Shown here: positions 8,607-17,024 of the stretch, piece by piece
Layout: each line of letters opens with the position of its first letter
Position numbering within the stretch: the stretch's first letter is position 1
Source of the DNA: Variovorax sp. OAS795
Lineage (GTDB): Bacteria > Pseudomonadota > Gammaproteobacteria > Burkholderiales > Burkholderiaceae_C
Direction: 5' to 3'
Assembly (NCBI RefSeq): GCF_040546685.1
Contig: NZ_JBEPOH010000001.1
Coordinates: forward strand, 3,906,001 to 3,970,000
Length of the DNA: 64,000 nucleotides
Translations under genes and position numbers: made by a program
Notes under the pieces: generated by a model
Database searches by the model: none
Told to the model about the DNA's origin: nothing
The model's input: the letters and a program-made list of their open reading frames with translations, nothing else

Positions 8607-9785
8607 TCACTGGTGCCAGTCGTCGGGCAAGAAGACTTGACCGTCCATGAGTCGCCTGGCACTTCGGCTCATGATTGCCTTGTTTACAGTCCAAGCGCCG
8701 TTTGCCTCGGACGCGTCCGCACCAACGGTCAGCGTTCCAGAGGGATGACCAAACCGGATTGCCTCGTAGCGTCCCGCACCAAGGACGCGAGCTACCAGGG
8801 TTCCTGGAATGGCGGCAGCCACCGCAATAGCGACGGCTCCCGTGCCGGTCATGGCATGGTGCAGCTTGCCCATAGAAAAAATCCGCGCGGAGAGATTCAT
8901 GTCCTCCGTGCGAAGTTGCTTGCCGCTCGAGGCCGTGTATGCAACTGGCGGAGAGACAAACGCGAGTTTTGGCGTATGCGGACGCTTTTCGGTGGCCTCT
9001 GCGGCCGTCCTTGCCAGACTCATGGCAACGGTCGCGTTCGCCCGGATCGCTTCACACCGGGCAAGCAGAGCGCGGTCGGCGTTGACTTCGGGTTGCAGTT
9101 CTGCACCCGTCAGGCCAAGCCTTGCGGCGTCGACAAAGATCGTCGGATTCCCGGCGTTGATGAGGGTCGCCTCCACCACTCCAACACCTGGAACGTCAAG
9201 CGTGTCGATAGTTCTTCCGGTCGGGAACATCGCACCACCTTCGCCGTCCTCGCCCGCCCCCGGTTCCAAGAACTCCAGCTTGATCTCGGCCGCTGGAAAT
9301 GTCACGCCGTCGAGTTCGAAGCCCCCGGTCTCGAGAACTTCGCCGTCGCGCATTGGCACCTGAGCAACGATCTTCTTTCGGATGTTCGCTTGCCAGATGC
9401 GCACAGTGCCAACGCCGTCTCTAGGCGCTTGCACGAGGCCCCGCTCGATCGCGAAGGGACCGACGGCCGATGTGAGATTGCCGCAATTGCCACTCCAGTC
9501 AACAACGGGCGATTCGACAGATACCGCGCCGAACAGATAGTCGACATCGCAGTCGTCACGGGTGCTTGGGCTAACGATTACAACCTTGCTGGTGCTGGAC
9601 GTGGCACCTCCCATGCCATCGATCTGTTTCCCATAGGGGTCTGGACTGCCCGTGACTCGGAGCATCAATGCATCGCGCGCGGGACCGGGCTTCCGGGCCT
9701 TCTCAGGAAGGTCGGCCAGACTGAAGAACACACCCTTGCTTGTGCCGCCTCGCATGTAGGTGGCTTGAATTCGAAGTTGAGGCAT
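8607..9785 (-). CDS. PrpF-family isomerase / 4-oxalomesaconate tautomerase-like
   Basis: This 392-residue PrpF-superfamily enzyme shows MRGGTSKGVFF at the N-terminus, the SGNCGNLTSAVGPFA segment carrying a catalytic cysteine, GNPTIFVDA, and MTGTGAVAIAVAA in the second half. Family members move a double bond in aconitate-like acids: 2-methylaconitate isomerase (PrpF) or 4-oxalomesaconate tautomerase (GalD) in gallate/protocatechuate degradation. A LigI-like lactonase in the same gene set favours the second role here. The start is the ATG giving MPQLRIQ; a GTG two codons upstream overlaps the stop of the Bug gene and is an alternative. It is translationally coupled to neighbours on both sides. 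Confidence 0.88.
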   Translation of the reverse strand: MPQLRIQATYMRGGTSKGVFFSLADLPEKARKPGPARDALMLRVTGSPDPYGKQIDGMGGATSSTSKVVIVSPSTRDDCDVDYLFGAVSVESPVVDWSGNCGNLTSAVGPFAIERGLVQAPRDGVGTVRIWQANIRKKIVAQVPMRDGEVLETGGFELDGVTFPAAEIKLEFLEPGAGEDGEGGAMFPTGRTIDTLDVPGVGVVEATLINAGNPTIFVDAARLGLTGAELQPEVNADRALLARCEAIRANATVAMSLARTAAEATEKRPHTPKLAFVSPPVAYTASSGKQLRTEDMNLSARIFSMGKLHHAMTGTGAVAIAVAAAIPGTLVARVLGAGRYEAIRFGHPSGTLTVGADASEANGAWTVNKAIMSRSARRLMDGQVFLPDDWHQ

Positions 9786-9787
9786 CC

Positions 9788-10774
9788 TCACGCTTTCAGC
9801 TTGGTATCGACAATGAGCTTCTGGTAGCGAGCGACTTCATCAGCCCAAAATCTTCCAAATTGCGCCGAGGTGCCCGGACGGACTTCTGCGTCGAGCTCTT
9901 CCAGCTTCTTGATGACATCCGGTTGCTTCAGCACGGTTTGCAGAGCGGCCTCCATCCGGCTGACGATTGCGGGTGGTAGCTTTGCCGGACCGGCGATCCC
10001 GTACCACGTCATTAACTCGTAGCCTTTGAGCGTTTCGCCAATCGTCGGCACGTTGGGCAACTGAGGCAGACGCTTGGGCGACGTGACCGCGATGGCCCGC
10101 AGCTTTCCCGATCGAATGTGCTGCATGGCGGACCCAGTGGAACTGAAGGTCATATCGACCTCGCCGCCCAACAAGGCGATCATGGCCTCACCGGTTCCCT
10201 TGAACGGAACGTGGAGCATGTCGACCTGGGCCTGACTCTTGAACGCCTCCCCGCCGATATGAGGTGCGCTGCCGATACCTGCAGACATGAAGGTCAGTTT
10301 CCCGGGTTCCGCCTTTGCCTTAGCGATAAGCTCCTGCACGGAGTTGACGCCTGTCTTCGGATTGACGGCCAGAACGTGCGGGGTGATGCCGATCATGCCG
10401 ATGGGCGTGAAATCCTTGATGGGATCGAAGCGACCCTTTGCTACCAACAGAGGACCGATGGCGTTGGCGCTGACGTGGGCAAGCATGAAGGTGTAGCCGT
10501 CCGGCGCTGACTTGGCGACGTAGTCCGCACAGATCGTTCCCGTAGCGCCGTTCTTGTTTTCGACGACGATGGGCTTGCCGAGTTGCTCTTCCAGCTTTCG
10601 CCCAATAAGACGAGCCATGGCATCCGCCCCCGCGCCGGCGGGAAATGGGACCATGAGGCGGACAGGCTTGGATGGCCAGTCTTCGGCAGCCGCGGACAGC
10701 CCGGGCAGCAGTGCACCTATGGTGGTGACGCCCGCCGCAGCCAGAAAGGTGCGACGCTTGATGTTTGATTCCAT
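9788..10774 (-). CDS. Bug/TctC tricarboxylate-binding protein (first of three)
   Basis: This 328-residue extracytoplasmic solute receptor carries a twin-arginine-like N-terminus (NIKRRTFLAAAG) and hydrophobic signal stretch ending in LSAAAEDWP. Typical family stretches are PSKPVRLMVPFPAGAGADA, IVVENKNGATG and SAGIGSAPHIGGEAF. Bug proteins bind small carboxylates such as citrate, aspartate, nicotinate or terephthalate and are abundant in Bordetella and Comamonadaceae. It ends four bases into the possible GTG start of the PrpF gene, so the two are coupled. No TctA/TctB membrane partner is in the window; many Bugs are orphans and use remote permeases. Confidence 0.9.
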   Translation of the reverse strand: MESNIKRRTFLAAAGVTTIGALLPGLSAAAEDWPSKPVRLMVPFPAGAGADAMARLIGRKLEEQLGKPIVVENKNGATGTICADYVAKSAPDGYTFMLAHVSANAIGPLLVAKGRFDPIKDFTPIGMIGITPHVLAVNPKTGVNSVQELIAKAKAEPGKLTFMSAGIGSAPHIGGEAFKSQAQVDMLHVPFKGTGEAMIALLGGEVDMTFSSTGSAMQHIRSGKLRAIAVTSPKRLPQLPNVPTIGETLKGYELMTWYGIAGPAKLPPAIVSRMEAALQTVLKQPDVIKKLEELDAEVRPGTSAQFGRFWADEVARYQKLIVDTKLKA

Positions 10775-10861
10775 GAGAACTCCTGAGTTGATTGGGTTTG
10801 ACAGCAATCCGCGCGGGATGAGATGCCCGGCATCGCGCCTTCTTGAGGACTGCGACATGCG

Positions 10862-11860
10862 TTATTCCGGGCGGATGTCTTTTTCCTTGATGACCTTGCT
10901 CCACCGCACCGTCTCTGCCGTAATGAAGGAGCCGAATTCCTCCGGCGTGCCGCCTCCGATCACGTTGCCTTGCGAGGTGATGCGCTCGGCCAGATCAGGC
11001 TCTTTCAAAGCTCGATTGATGGCCGCATTGAGCTTCGCAACCACCGCGGGTGGAGTTCCCTTCGGCGCGACGATGCCGAACCAGTTGGAAACTTCCATTC
11101 CTTTGACACCCAGTTCAGCGAAGGTGGGAACTTCGGGCAACTGAGGCAGCCGCCTTTCGTTGGCGATTGCGAGCGCTCTCGCCTTGGGCGGGGAGGCTTT
11201 CAGATAAGGGAGCGACGCCGGAATCATGTCGAACATGAAGTTGACGTTTCCAGCGATGAGGTCAGTAGTTGCAGGGCCGCCACCGCGATACGGGATGTGG
11301 ACCATTTGAAGCCCCGCAGCGTCCTCGAGCAACTCGCCGGCCAAATGAAAAGCGCCGCCCGCGCCAGCGGACGCATAGTTCAATTTTCCTGGGTTCGCCT
11401 TGCCCCACTTCACCAAGTCACCGTAGGTCTTGAAGTCCGACTTGTCGTTGCTGACCATCAGCACCAACGGACCCTTCTCGATCAGCGCCACTGGCACCAG
11501 ATCGGTCGCGGGGTCGTAGTTCAGCTTGGGGAAGAGCGCCTTGTTCACCGACAGCGGCGCGAAGTTGCCGACGCCGATGACATGCCCGTCAGGGTTCGCA
11601 CGAGCGATGTACTCCGTGCCGATGTTTCCGGCAGCGCCCGGCTTGTTCTCGACGATCACCGGCTTGGCCAGGTAGGTGGCCAGCTTCGCGGCCACTTGGC
11701 GGGCTCTGGTGTCGGAGCTGCCTCCTGCTGCGTAGGGGACGACCATCGAGATAGCCTTGGACGGGTAATCCGGAGCGGGATCCTGCGCCATCGAATGGCC
11801 GGTCGACAGCGTCAGCGTGAGACCGATGGCGGCACAAATCAGGTTGCGACGGGGGTTCAT
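10862..11860 (-). CDS. Bug/TctC tricarboxylate-binding protein (second of three)
   Basis: A 332-residue Bug family receptor with a signal peptide (MNPRRNLICAAIGLTLTLST, cut near MAQ). Family stretches are YPSKAISMVVPYAAGGSSD, VIVENKPGAAGNIGTEY and VHIPYRGGGPATTDL. Two ATGs stand two codons apart; AAGGA lies six bases before the second, which is therefore preferred. The gene is 87 bases upstream of the first Bug gene and shares the leftward orientation. The three Bug proteins in this set are clearly diverged from each other, so they likely bind different carboxylates or are old duplicates, not one recent tandem expansion. Confidence 0.9.
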   Translation of the reverse strand: MNPRRNLICAAIGLTLTLSTGHSMAQDPAPDYPSKAISMVVPYAAGGSSDTRARQVAAKLATYLAKPVIVENKPGAAGNIGTEYIARANPDGHVIGVGNFAPLSVNKALFPKLNYDPATDLVPVALIEKGPLVLMVSNDKSDFKTYGDLVKWGKANPGKLNYASAGAGGAFHLAGELLEDAAGLQMVHIPYRGGGPATTDLIAGNVNFMFDMIPASLPYLKASPPKARALAIANERRLPQLPEVPTFAELGVKGMEVSNWFGIVAPKGTPPAVVAKLNAAINRALKEPDLAERITSQGNVIGGGTPEEFGSFITAETVRWSKVIKEKDIRPE

Positions 11861-11890
11861 AGTCATTCCTTTTGAAAGTGTTGGGTCGGA

Positions 11891-12862
11891 TCAGTCGGGG
11901 GTCACGTTTGCCTTGAGAGCCACCGCGCTCCAGCGCGCGGATTCAGCTTGAATGAACTTGCCGAATGCGTCGGACGAGCCGCCGACCGGCGCCGCTCCCA
12001 GTTGCGCCAGCCGCTGCTGTGTCGCTGGCTCCTTGAGGATCTGTTCGACCTCGCCGTTGAGGTAGTGGACGATTGGCGCGGGCGTCGCCGCCGGCGCGAG
12101 CAGGCCGTACCACGCAGGGGCATCGAATTCGGCATACCCGGCCTCTGCGAATGTGGGGACGTCCGGAAGATCGGTGACGCGTTTCGTTCCTGTGACCGCC
12201 AGGGCGCGCACCTTGCCGCCCTTGATGTGCTGCAAGGCCGACGGCGCCGTGTCGAACATCGACTGCACTTGGCCACCGATCAGGTCGGTCATGGCCAGCG
12301 CGCTGCCGCGGTATGGAACATGCACCATCTGCGCACCCGTCAGCGAGCTAAACAGCTCCCCGGACAAATGGACCGAGGTACCTTTGCCGCCCGACCCGTA
12401 GTTGAGCGTGCCTGGATGGCTCTTCGCGTAGGAGACGAATTCCTTGACGCTCTTCACGGGCAACGAACTCGTGACGATCAGCACCGTGGGCGAGTCCGCG
12501 ATGTGCGCAATCGGCACGAAATCCTTCTGCACGTTGTAGCGCAGCGTCTTGTAAACGGAGGGATTGATCGCCAGCGTGACTTGCCCGAACAGGAGCGTCT
12601 GGCCGTCTGGTGCGGCCCGGCTGACGAACTCGTTGCCGATGTTCGTGCCGGCGCCGGGCTTGTTGTCGATGATGAAGGTGGCCTTCGTGCGCTCTGAGAG
12701 TCGGCTCACGATGTATCGTGCAATGTTGTCGCTTCCCCCGCCGGGAGCGAAGGGCACCACCACGGTGACGGGCCGCGAGGGATAGCCTCCCGGACCCGCT
12801 GCGAGTGCGATCGAAGGACCCGCAAGCGCAAGCGCGAGGGCCGCGAGTTGGACGTAGCGCAT
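11891..12862 (-). CDS. Bug/TctC tricarboxylate-binding protein (third of three)
   Basis: This is a 323-residue receptor. Its signal peptide is MRYVQLAALALALAGPSIAL with an AAGPGG cleavage region. PSRPVTVVVPFAPGGGSDN, FIIDNKPGAGTNIGNEF and MVHVPYRGSALAMTDLIGG are family landmarks. A strong ribosome site (AAGGAGA) stands seven bases before the ATG, the best in this gene set, so the protein may be the most highly made of the three receptors. It follows the isopropylmalate-dehydrogenase-like gene by 84 bases, in the same orientation. The ligand is unknown; co-location with aconitate/oxalomesaconate-type enzymes suggests a di- or tricarboxylate. Confidence 0.9.
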   Translation of the reverse strand: MRYVQLAALALALAGPSIALAAGPGGYPSRPVTVVVPFAPGGGSDNIARYIVSRLSERTKATFIIDNKPGAGTNIGNEFVSRAAPDGQTLLFGQVTLAINPSVYKTLRYNVQKDFVPIAHIADSPTVLIVTSSLPVKSVKEFVSYAKSHPGTLNYGSGGKGTSVHLSGELFSSLTGAQMVHVPYRGSALAMTDLIGGQVQSMFDTAPSALQHIKGGKVRALAVTGTKRVTDLPDVPTFAEAGYAEFDAPAWYGLLAPAATPAPIVHYLNGEVEQILKEPATQQRLAQLGAAPVGGSSDAFGKFIQAESARWSAVALKANVTPD

Positions 12863-12946
12863 GGATGTCTCCTTGTTCTGGGCAAAGCTCCGCCAGCGGT
12901 ACCACCTGATGGGCGTACCGATTCCGGCGCGGAGGGGTGCTAGGGA

Positions 12947-14020
12947 TTACTTCCGGATCAGTTCAGCGACGACCGCGCGGCTGAAGGCCTTGGTGCCCAT
13001 CTTTCCGCCGATGTCCGCGGTACGCGTCTCGGGATCGGCCAGCACCTTTTCGACGGCCGCATGCACGGCGAGTCCGGCGTCGGCGAATGCTTTCAGGTTG
13101 TGATGCTCGCCAAGCCATTCGAGCAGCATGGCGACCGACAGGATCATGGACGTCGGATTCGCCTTGTCCTGGTTCTCGATGTCGGGCGCCGACCCGTGCT
13201 GGGCCTGGGCGCAGCACAGCGTATCGCCCGCCATGATCGAGCCCGCCAGACCGAGACTTCCCGACAGTTCGCTGGCCAGATCGGAGAGGATGTCTCCGTA
13301 GAAGTTCTCGGCTACCAGCACGTCGAAGCGCTCGGGGGTGCGCACGAGATAGGCGGTGGATGCGTCGACCAGCAAGTCGTCGAAGGCGACCTCTGGGAAC
13401 TCTTTCGCGACGTTGCGACAGCACTCGAGGAACAGGCCGTCGGTCATGTGGAAGCTGTTGGCCTTGTGGATGGCCGTGACCTTTTTGCGGCGCTTCATCG
13501 CCAACTCGAAAGCGCGGCGGGCGATGCGATCGCAGCAGTGGCGGGTGACCTTGCGGACCGACAGCGCCATATCCGGTGACGGCATCATTTCGCCCCAGCC
13601 GCGCGCCATGTTGCGATCCGGGTAGAAGCCCTCGGTGGCCTCGCGCATGATGACCAGGTCCATGGTCTTGCCCGCCTTCATGTTCGAAGGAAGGGCTTCA
13701 CGAGTCCGCGCTGGACGCACGTTGGCGTAGAGGTCCAGCTGGACGCGGAACGAACCGGAGATGTTGCGACCGCCTTTTTCCGGGGCTGGATAGTCCGCAT
13801 GCGACTGCGTGCCGAGAACGATACCGTCGTACTTGCGCGCCTTCTCCAGCGTCTCTTCGCGCAGGGTGGTGCCGTGCTTCCTCAGGCTGACGAATCCGAC
13901 ATCGTCATAGTCGAATGAGAGGTTCAGGTCGAAGCGCTGGCTCACCGCTTCGAGGACTTCAATGGAGGATGCGACGATCTCGGGACCGATGCCGTCGCCG
14001 GGCAAAACGAGGAGCTTCAT
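12947..14020 (-). CDS. isopropylmalate/tartrate dehydrogenase-family decarboxylating enzyme
   Basis: A 357-residue beta-decarboxylating dehydrogenase. GDGIGPEIV is at the N-terminus. The substrate loop contains LYANVRPAR in place of the usual LRPVK-type arrangement, followed by REATEGFYPDRN, KVTAIHKANSF, and the metal and cofactor region NFYGDILSDLASELSG. An Asp/Ile pattern near the end (SAPDIENQDKANPTS) replaces the standard HGSAPDIAGKGIANP. The family includes LeuB, isocitrate, homoisocitrate and D-malate/tartrate dehydrogenases, NAD(P)-dependent and metal-dependent. Its setting among carboxylate transport and catabolic genes, not leucine genes, argues for a catabolic role, oxidising and decarboxylating a 2-hydroxy acid. 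The exact substrate is not readable. Confidence 0.85.
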   Translation of the reverse strand: MKLLVLPGDGIGPEIVASSIEVLEAVSQRFDLNLSFDYDDVGFVSLRKHGTTLREETLEKARKYDGIVLGTQSHADYPAPEKGGRNISGSFRVQLDLYANVRPARTREALPSNMKAGKTMDLVIMREATEGFYPDRNMARGWGEMMPSPDMALSVRKVTRHCCDRIARRAFELAMKRRKKVTAIHKANSFHMTDGLFLECCRNVAKEFPEVAFDDLLVDASTAYLVRTPERFDVLVAENFYGDILSDLASELSGSLGLAGSIMAGDTLCCAQAQHGSAPDIENQDKANPTSMILSVAMLLEWLGEHHNLKAFADAGLAVHAAVEKVLADPETRTADIGGKMGTKAFSRAVVAELIRK

Positions 14021-14051
14021 GGGGGGTGCCTACGGGAGAGGTGAGGTTGGG

Positions 14052-14468
14052 TTACTGCTTGTGTTCGGCGGAAACTGGGTTGGTGACGCCAGTTGCCTCC
14101 AGAGTGCGCGTGGCATCGACGTTCGCGTAGATCCAAAGGATCTTCATGGGCTGCGTCTTGGACAGATTGCGGAAGCGGTGCGTCACGTTCGGCGGGATGT
14201 AGGTGACGTCGTGCGGCTTGAGCTGGTACTCCAAGCCATCGATGTCCAGCATCGCATCGCCTTCCATCAGGACCACGCTCTCCTCGCAGTTGTGGCTGTG
14301 AAAGGGAATCTCGACGCCTCCGTCGAAGCTGGTGTAGCCCGTGATGAAACTGTGCGTTCCGATGGCCTTGGTGACCAATGGCGTGGTCCGGGCCCCGCCA
14401 CCGCGCTCGTGCGTCGTCAGGGTTTCCGGCTTGAGAAGCACAGCATCGGAGGGGGTCTTGATGGTCAT
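14052..14468 (-). CDS. small cupin protein
   Basis: A 138-residue single-domain cupin. Motif 1 is seen as PFHSHNCEESVVLMEG (His, His and Glu metal ligands) and motif 2 as YIPPNVTHRF with a second-site His. Such proteins are metal-dependent isomerases, dioxygenases or binding proteins. The start is the ATG giving MTIKTPSDAV; the open frame upstream overlaps the aldehyde dehydrogenase gene antisense-free but shows no conservation. It lies 31 bases upstream of the dehydrogenase-family gene and 37 bases after the aldehyde dehydrogenase, thus inside one leftward operon. The role within the pathway is unknown. Confidence 0.85.
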   Translation of the reverse strand: MTIKTPSDAVLLKPETLTTHERGGGARTTPLVTKAIGTHSFITGYTSFDGGVEIPFHSHNCEESVVLMEGDAMLDIDGLEYQLKPHDVTYIPPNVTHRFRNLSKTQPMKILWIYANVDATRTLEATGVTNPVSAEHKQ

Positions 14469-14505
14469 GGTGAATTCCTTGAGGTACAGAGATGCTGGGG
14501 TGAGA

Positions 14506-15876
14506 TCAGCGCGTCGGGCCGATCCAGACGGTTTTGATATTGGTGAACTCACGGATGCCGAACTCGCCCAGTTCACGGCCATAGCCCGACTGCTTGATGC
14601 CACCGAACGGGAGCCGCGCATCGGAGGCGACCAATCCGTTGATAAACACGGCGCCGGCCTCGATCCGACGGGCCAATGATTTGGCGCGCTCCAGGTCGCG
14701 CGTCCACAGCGCCGCGCCCAGGCCAAACTCGGTCGCATTGGCGAGACGGACTGCCTCGTCGGCGTCCTTGACGCGGATGACTGCAGCGGCCGGGCCGAAG
14801 GTTTCCTCCTTCGCCGCCGCCATATCGGGCGTAACGTGGTCCATCACCGTCGGCGGGTAGAAGTAGCCCGGGCCCTCCACCGGGGCGCCGCCAAGTAGCA
14901 GCTTCGCGCCTGCCGCGATCGTGCGCTGGACCTGGCTGTGCAATTCGTCCCGGAGATTTCCTCGGGCCATCGGGCCGACAGAGGTGTCGCGCTGCATGGG
15001 GTCACCGATCTTCAATTCGGACGCGTGCGCACACAGTGCCTCGACGAAACGATCGGCGACCGATTCCTCCACCAGGAAGCGCTTCGCGCAGATGCAGCTT
15101 TGGCCGGTGTTCGTGAATCGCGCCTTCGTCGCCACCTTGGCCGCTTCTTCGATGTCGGCATCGGCCAGCACGATGAAGGGGTCGGAGCCGCCGAGTTCGA
15201 GCACCTGCTTCTTCATGACGGCGCCGGCCTGCGCCGCAACGATCTTGCCGACCGCCGTGGAACCCGTCAGCGTGACGGCCGCGACACGACGGTCGGCGAT
15301 CAGCCCGGCCACTTCGGAGGCTTCGACCAGGAGCGTCGTGACCAAGCCCTCGGGCGCGCCGGCCTTTACGAACGCGTCCTGCAAGGCTAGCGCGCATTGG
15401 GGCACGTTGTTGGCGTGCTTGAGGAGCGCGCCGTTGCCCGCTGCCAGTGCTGGTGCGGCGAAGCGCACGAACTGCCAGAACGGGTAGTTCCACGGCATGA
15501 CGGCCAGCACGATGCCGAGCGGATCGAACACCACGGAGCTCTCAGTCGCATTGCTCTCGACGGTCATGTCGGACAGAAATCGGGGCGCGTTCTCCGCATA
15601 AAACTCGCAGGTGACGGCGCATTTTTCGATCTCGCCTTCGGCTTCGACGATTGGCTTTCCCATCTCCATGGTGATGAGGCGGGCGTACGCTGCCTTGTTC
15701 TCGCGCAACACGCCAGCGACTCGGTGAAGCAGCGGCAACCTGGCGCTCAAAGGGGTTTGCGCCCATTGCCGCTGCGCGTTTGCGGCGCCCTCCAATAGTT
15801 GCTCGACCTGCTCGGCAGTGTGGGCGTCGAAGCGAGCCTCGATGACTTCCGTGACGGGATTGGTTGTGTTGATCAT
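14506..15876 (-). CDS. NAD(P)-dependent aldehyde dehydrogenase (succinate-semialdehyde type)
   Basis: This 456-residue ALDH has the cofactor loop GSTAVGKIVA, the general-base region LELGGSDPFIVL and the nucleophile segment NTGQSCICAKRF. MPWNYPFWQFVRFAAPALAA and the absence of a longer N-terminus place it near the Sad/YneI succinate-semialdehyde dehydrogenases, which use NAD or NADP to oxidise short semialdehydes to acids. In this operon it may oxidise a semialdehyde intermediate of carboxylate breakdown. The ATG at 15876 has no strong ribosome site. The family is certain, the substrate is an inference from length and motif resemblance. Confidence 0.9.
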   Translation of the reverse strand: MINTTNPVTEVIEARFDAHTAEQVEQLLEGAANAQRQWAQTPLSARLPLLHRVAGVLRENKAAYARLITMEMGKPIVEAEGEIEKCAVTCEFYAENAPRFLSDMTVESNATESSVVFDPLGIVLAVMPWNYPFWQFVRFAAPALAAGNGALLKHANNVPQCALALQDAFVKAGAPEGLVTTLLVEASEVAGLIADRRVAAVTLTGSTAVGKIVAAQAGAVMKKQVLELGGSDPFIVLADADIEEAAKVATKARFTNTGQSCICAKRFLVEESVADRFVEALCAHASELKIGDPMQRDTSVGPMARGNLRDELHSQVQRTIAAGAKLLLGGAPVEGPGYFYPPTVMDHVTPDMAAAKEETFGPAAAVIRVKDADEAVRLANATEFGLGAALWTRDLERAKSLARRIEAGAVFINGLVASDARLPFGGIKQSGYGRELGEFGIREFTNIKTVWIGPTR

Positions 15877-15906
15877 GAGTGGTCTTGGATCAGGAAGGGT
15901 GAGAGG

Positions 15907-16822
15907 CTAGGCAGCAGTGGTGGGATGCGGATCGAAGCCAAAGACGGCAGCCGGATTGGTGACGAGGATGCGATGGCGAAGTTCGGGAGTTGGCGCCCAG
16001 TCGGCCAGCAGATTCAGCGTGGCACCTGCATCGACTTGGCGGAATGGCTCGATCTCCTGCGACGATGTCGCCCGGACACCGGAGCCGCCGGTGTGCGGCC
16101 AGTCCGAACCCCACAGCATCCGCTCCGGAGCAGCGGAAACGAGGGCGGCCGCCAACCGTTCAACGCCCGACTGCCTCGCATCGTCGGAGATCCGGTAAGG
16201 CGCCGAGAGCTTGATATACGTCCTGCCCAGATTCAGGAGCGTTCGGATCGCTGCCCAGTCCGAACCTCGAGGGTCCCAGTCCTGCGCGGGCAAGCCGGCG
16301 AAGTGGTCGAGCACAAGCGTGCATTCGATGCGGGACAGTTCGGGCAGGAGTTCGGCGGTCAGGTCACTCTGGCAATGGAGCTGCAAGCTCCAACCCAGTG
16401 GCTCTATCACACGATGCGCCTTTGCGAGTTGCTCGCGAACGTCGCCCCGGCGGGCCTGCTTCTGTGTCGCGAAGTTCAGCCGGACGCCGCGCACGCCGCC
16501 TGGCGTGCAATGCATGCAGCATGGTCGCATCGGTGCGCTCGAAGTCGAGCACAGCAATGCCACGGGCCTGAGCTGGGGTGAACTGAGCGAGGGCATCCAG
16601 CATGGCCGCGTTGTCGGAGCCATAGCAACTGGGCTGCACCAGGACCACCCTGTGCATGCGCATCTTTTGCTGGAAGCCGATCAGGTCTGCTGCGGTGGCG
16701 GCTGGCGGTGTATAGGACCGCGCCGAGTCGAAGTGGAAGCGCGCGGGATCGAATACATGCACATGGCAGTCGGTGCTTCCCGGGGGCAGATCAAATCGCG
16801 AGGGAGTGGTGACGGACAACAT
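15907..16822 (-). pseudogene. LigI-like amidohydrolase (2-pyrone-4,6-dicarboxylate lactonase type), one apparent frameshift
   Basis: The first frame begins MLSVTTPSRFDLPPG and reads TDCHVHVFDP, the metal-site HxH of amidohydrolases, to LHALHA. The rest, GGVRGVRLNFATQKQ onward, is in the next frame and includes LQLHCQSDL, LVLDHFAG and the catalytic MLWGSDWPHT. Removing the T at plus-strand base 16501 fuses them as LHAGGVRGVRLNF and gives 304 residues, a normal length. This is the profile of PDC lactonase LigI and relatives acting on lactones or carboxylates in lignin/protocatechuate pathways. It fits with the PrpF-type tautomerase in the same set. It is the first gene after the operator candidate and GntR regulator. 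Whether it is broken depends on that single base. Confidence 0.8.
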
Positions 16823-16840
16823 GATTGGCTTCGAGCGTTG

Positions 16841-16868
16841 ATGGTATTTTAAGAGCTCATAAGACCAT
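16841..16868. promoter_or_regulatory. palindromic operator candidate for the GntR regulator
   Basis: A 28-base imperfect palindrome: ATGGTATTTTAAGA on one side and GCTCATAAGACCAT on the other, with 10 of 14 pairs matching and perfect five-base ends (ATGGT/ACCAT). It lies 19 bases upstream of the amidohydrolase start, in the divergent space before the GntR gene. FadR-type GntR proteins bind such TGGT-N-ACCA elements, so this is probably where the regulator controls the leftward operon. Confidence 0.55.
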
Positions 16869-16941
16869 GTCAAGACGGCCGACTTTGAACCTCCTAAGGG
16901 ATTAACCCAAGGCAGCGCACGACGGCGCGGGGTTTTATGAG

Positions 16942-16970
16942 TTGTCAAAGCACCTTCCTAGCACTACTAG
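16942..16970 (+). promoter_or_regulatory. possible sigma-70 promoter of the GntR gene
   Basis: TTGTCA (5 of 6 to consensus) and TACTAG (weak -10) are separated by 17 bases; transcription would start near 16977, about 48 bases before the GntR ATG. The -10 match is poor, so this is tentative. Confidence 0.3.
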
Positions 16971-17024
16971 CATGGCGGCTCCGTGCTACGATTCGGACCA
17001 AGGCCCCACTTCTGAAACAAGCGC

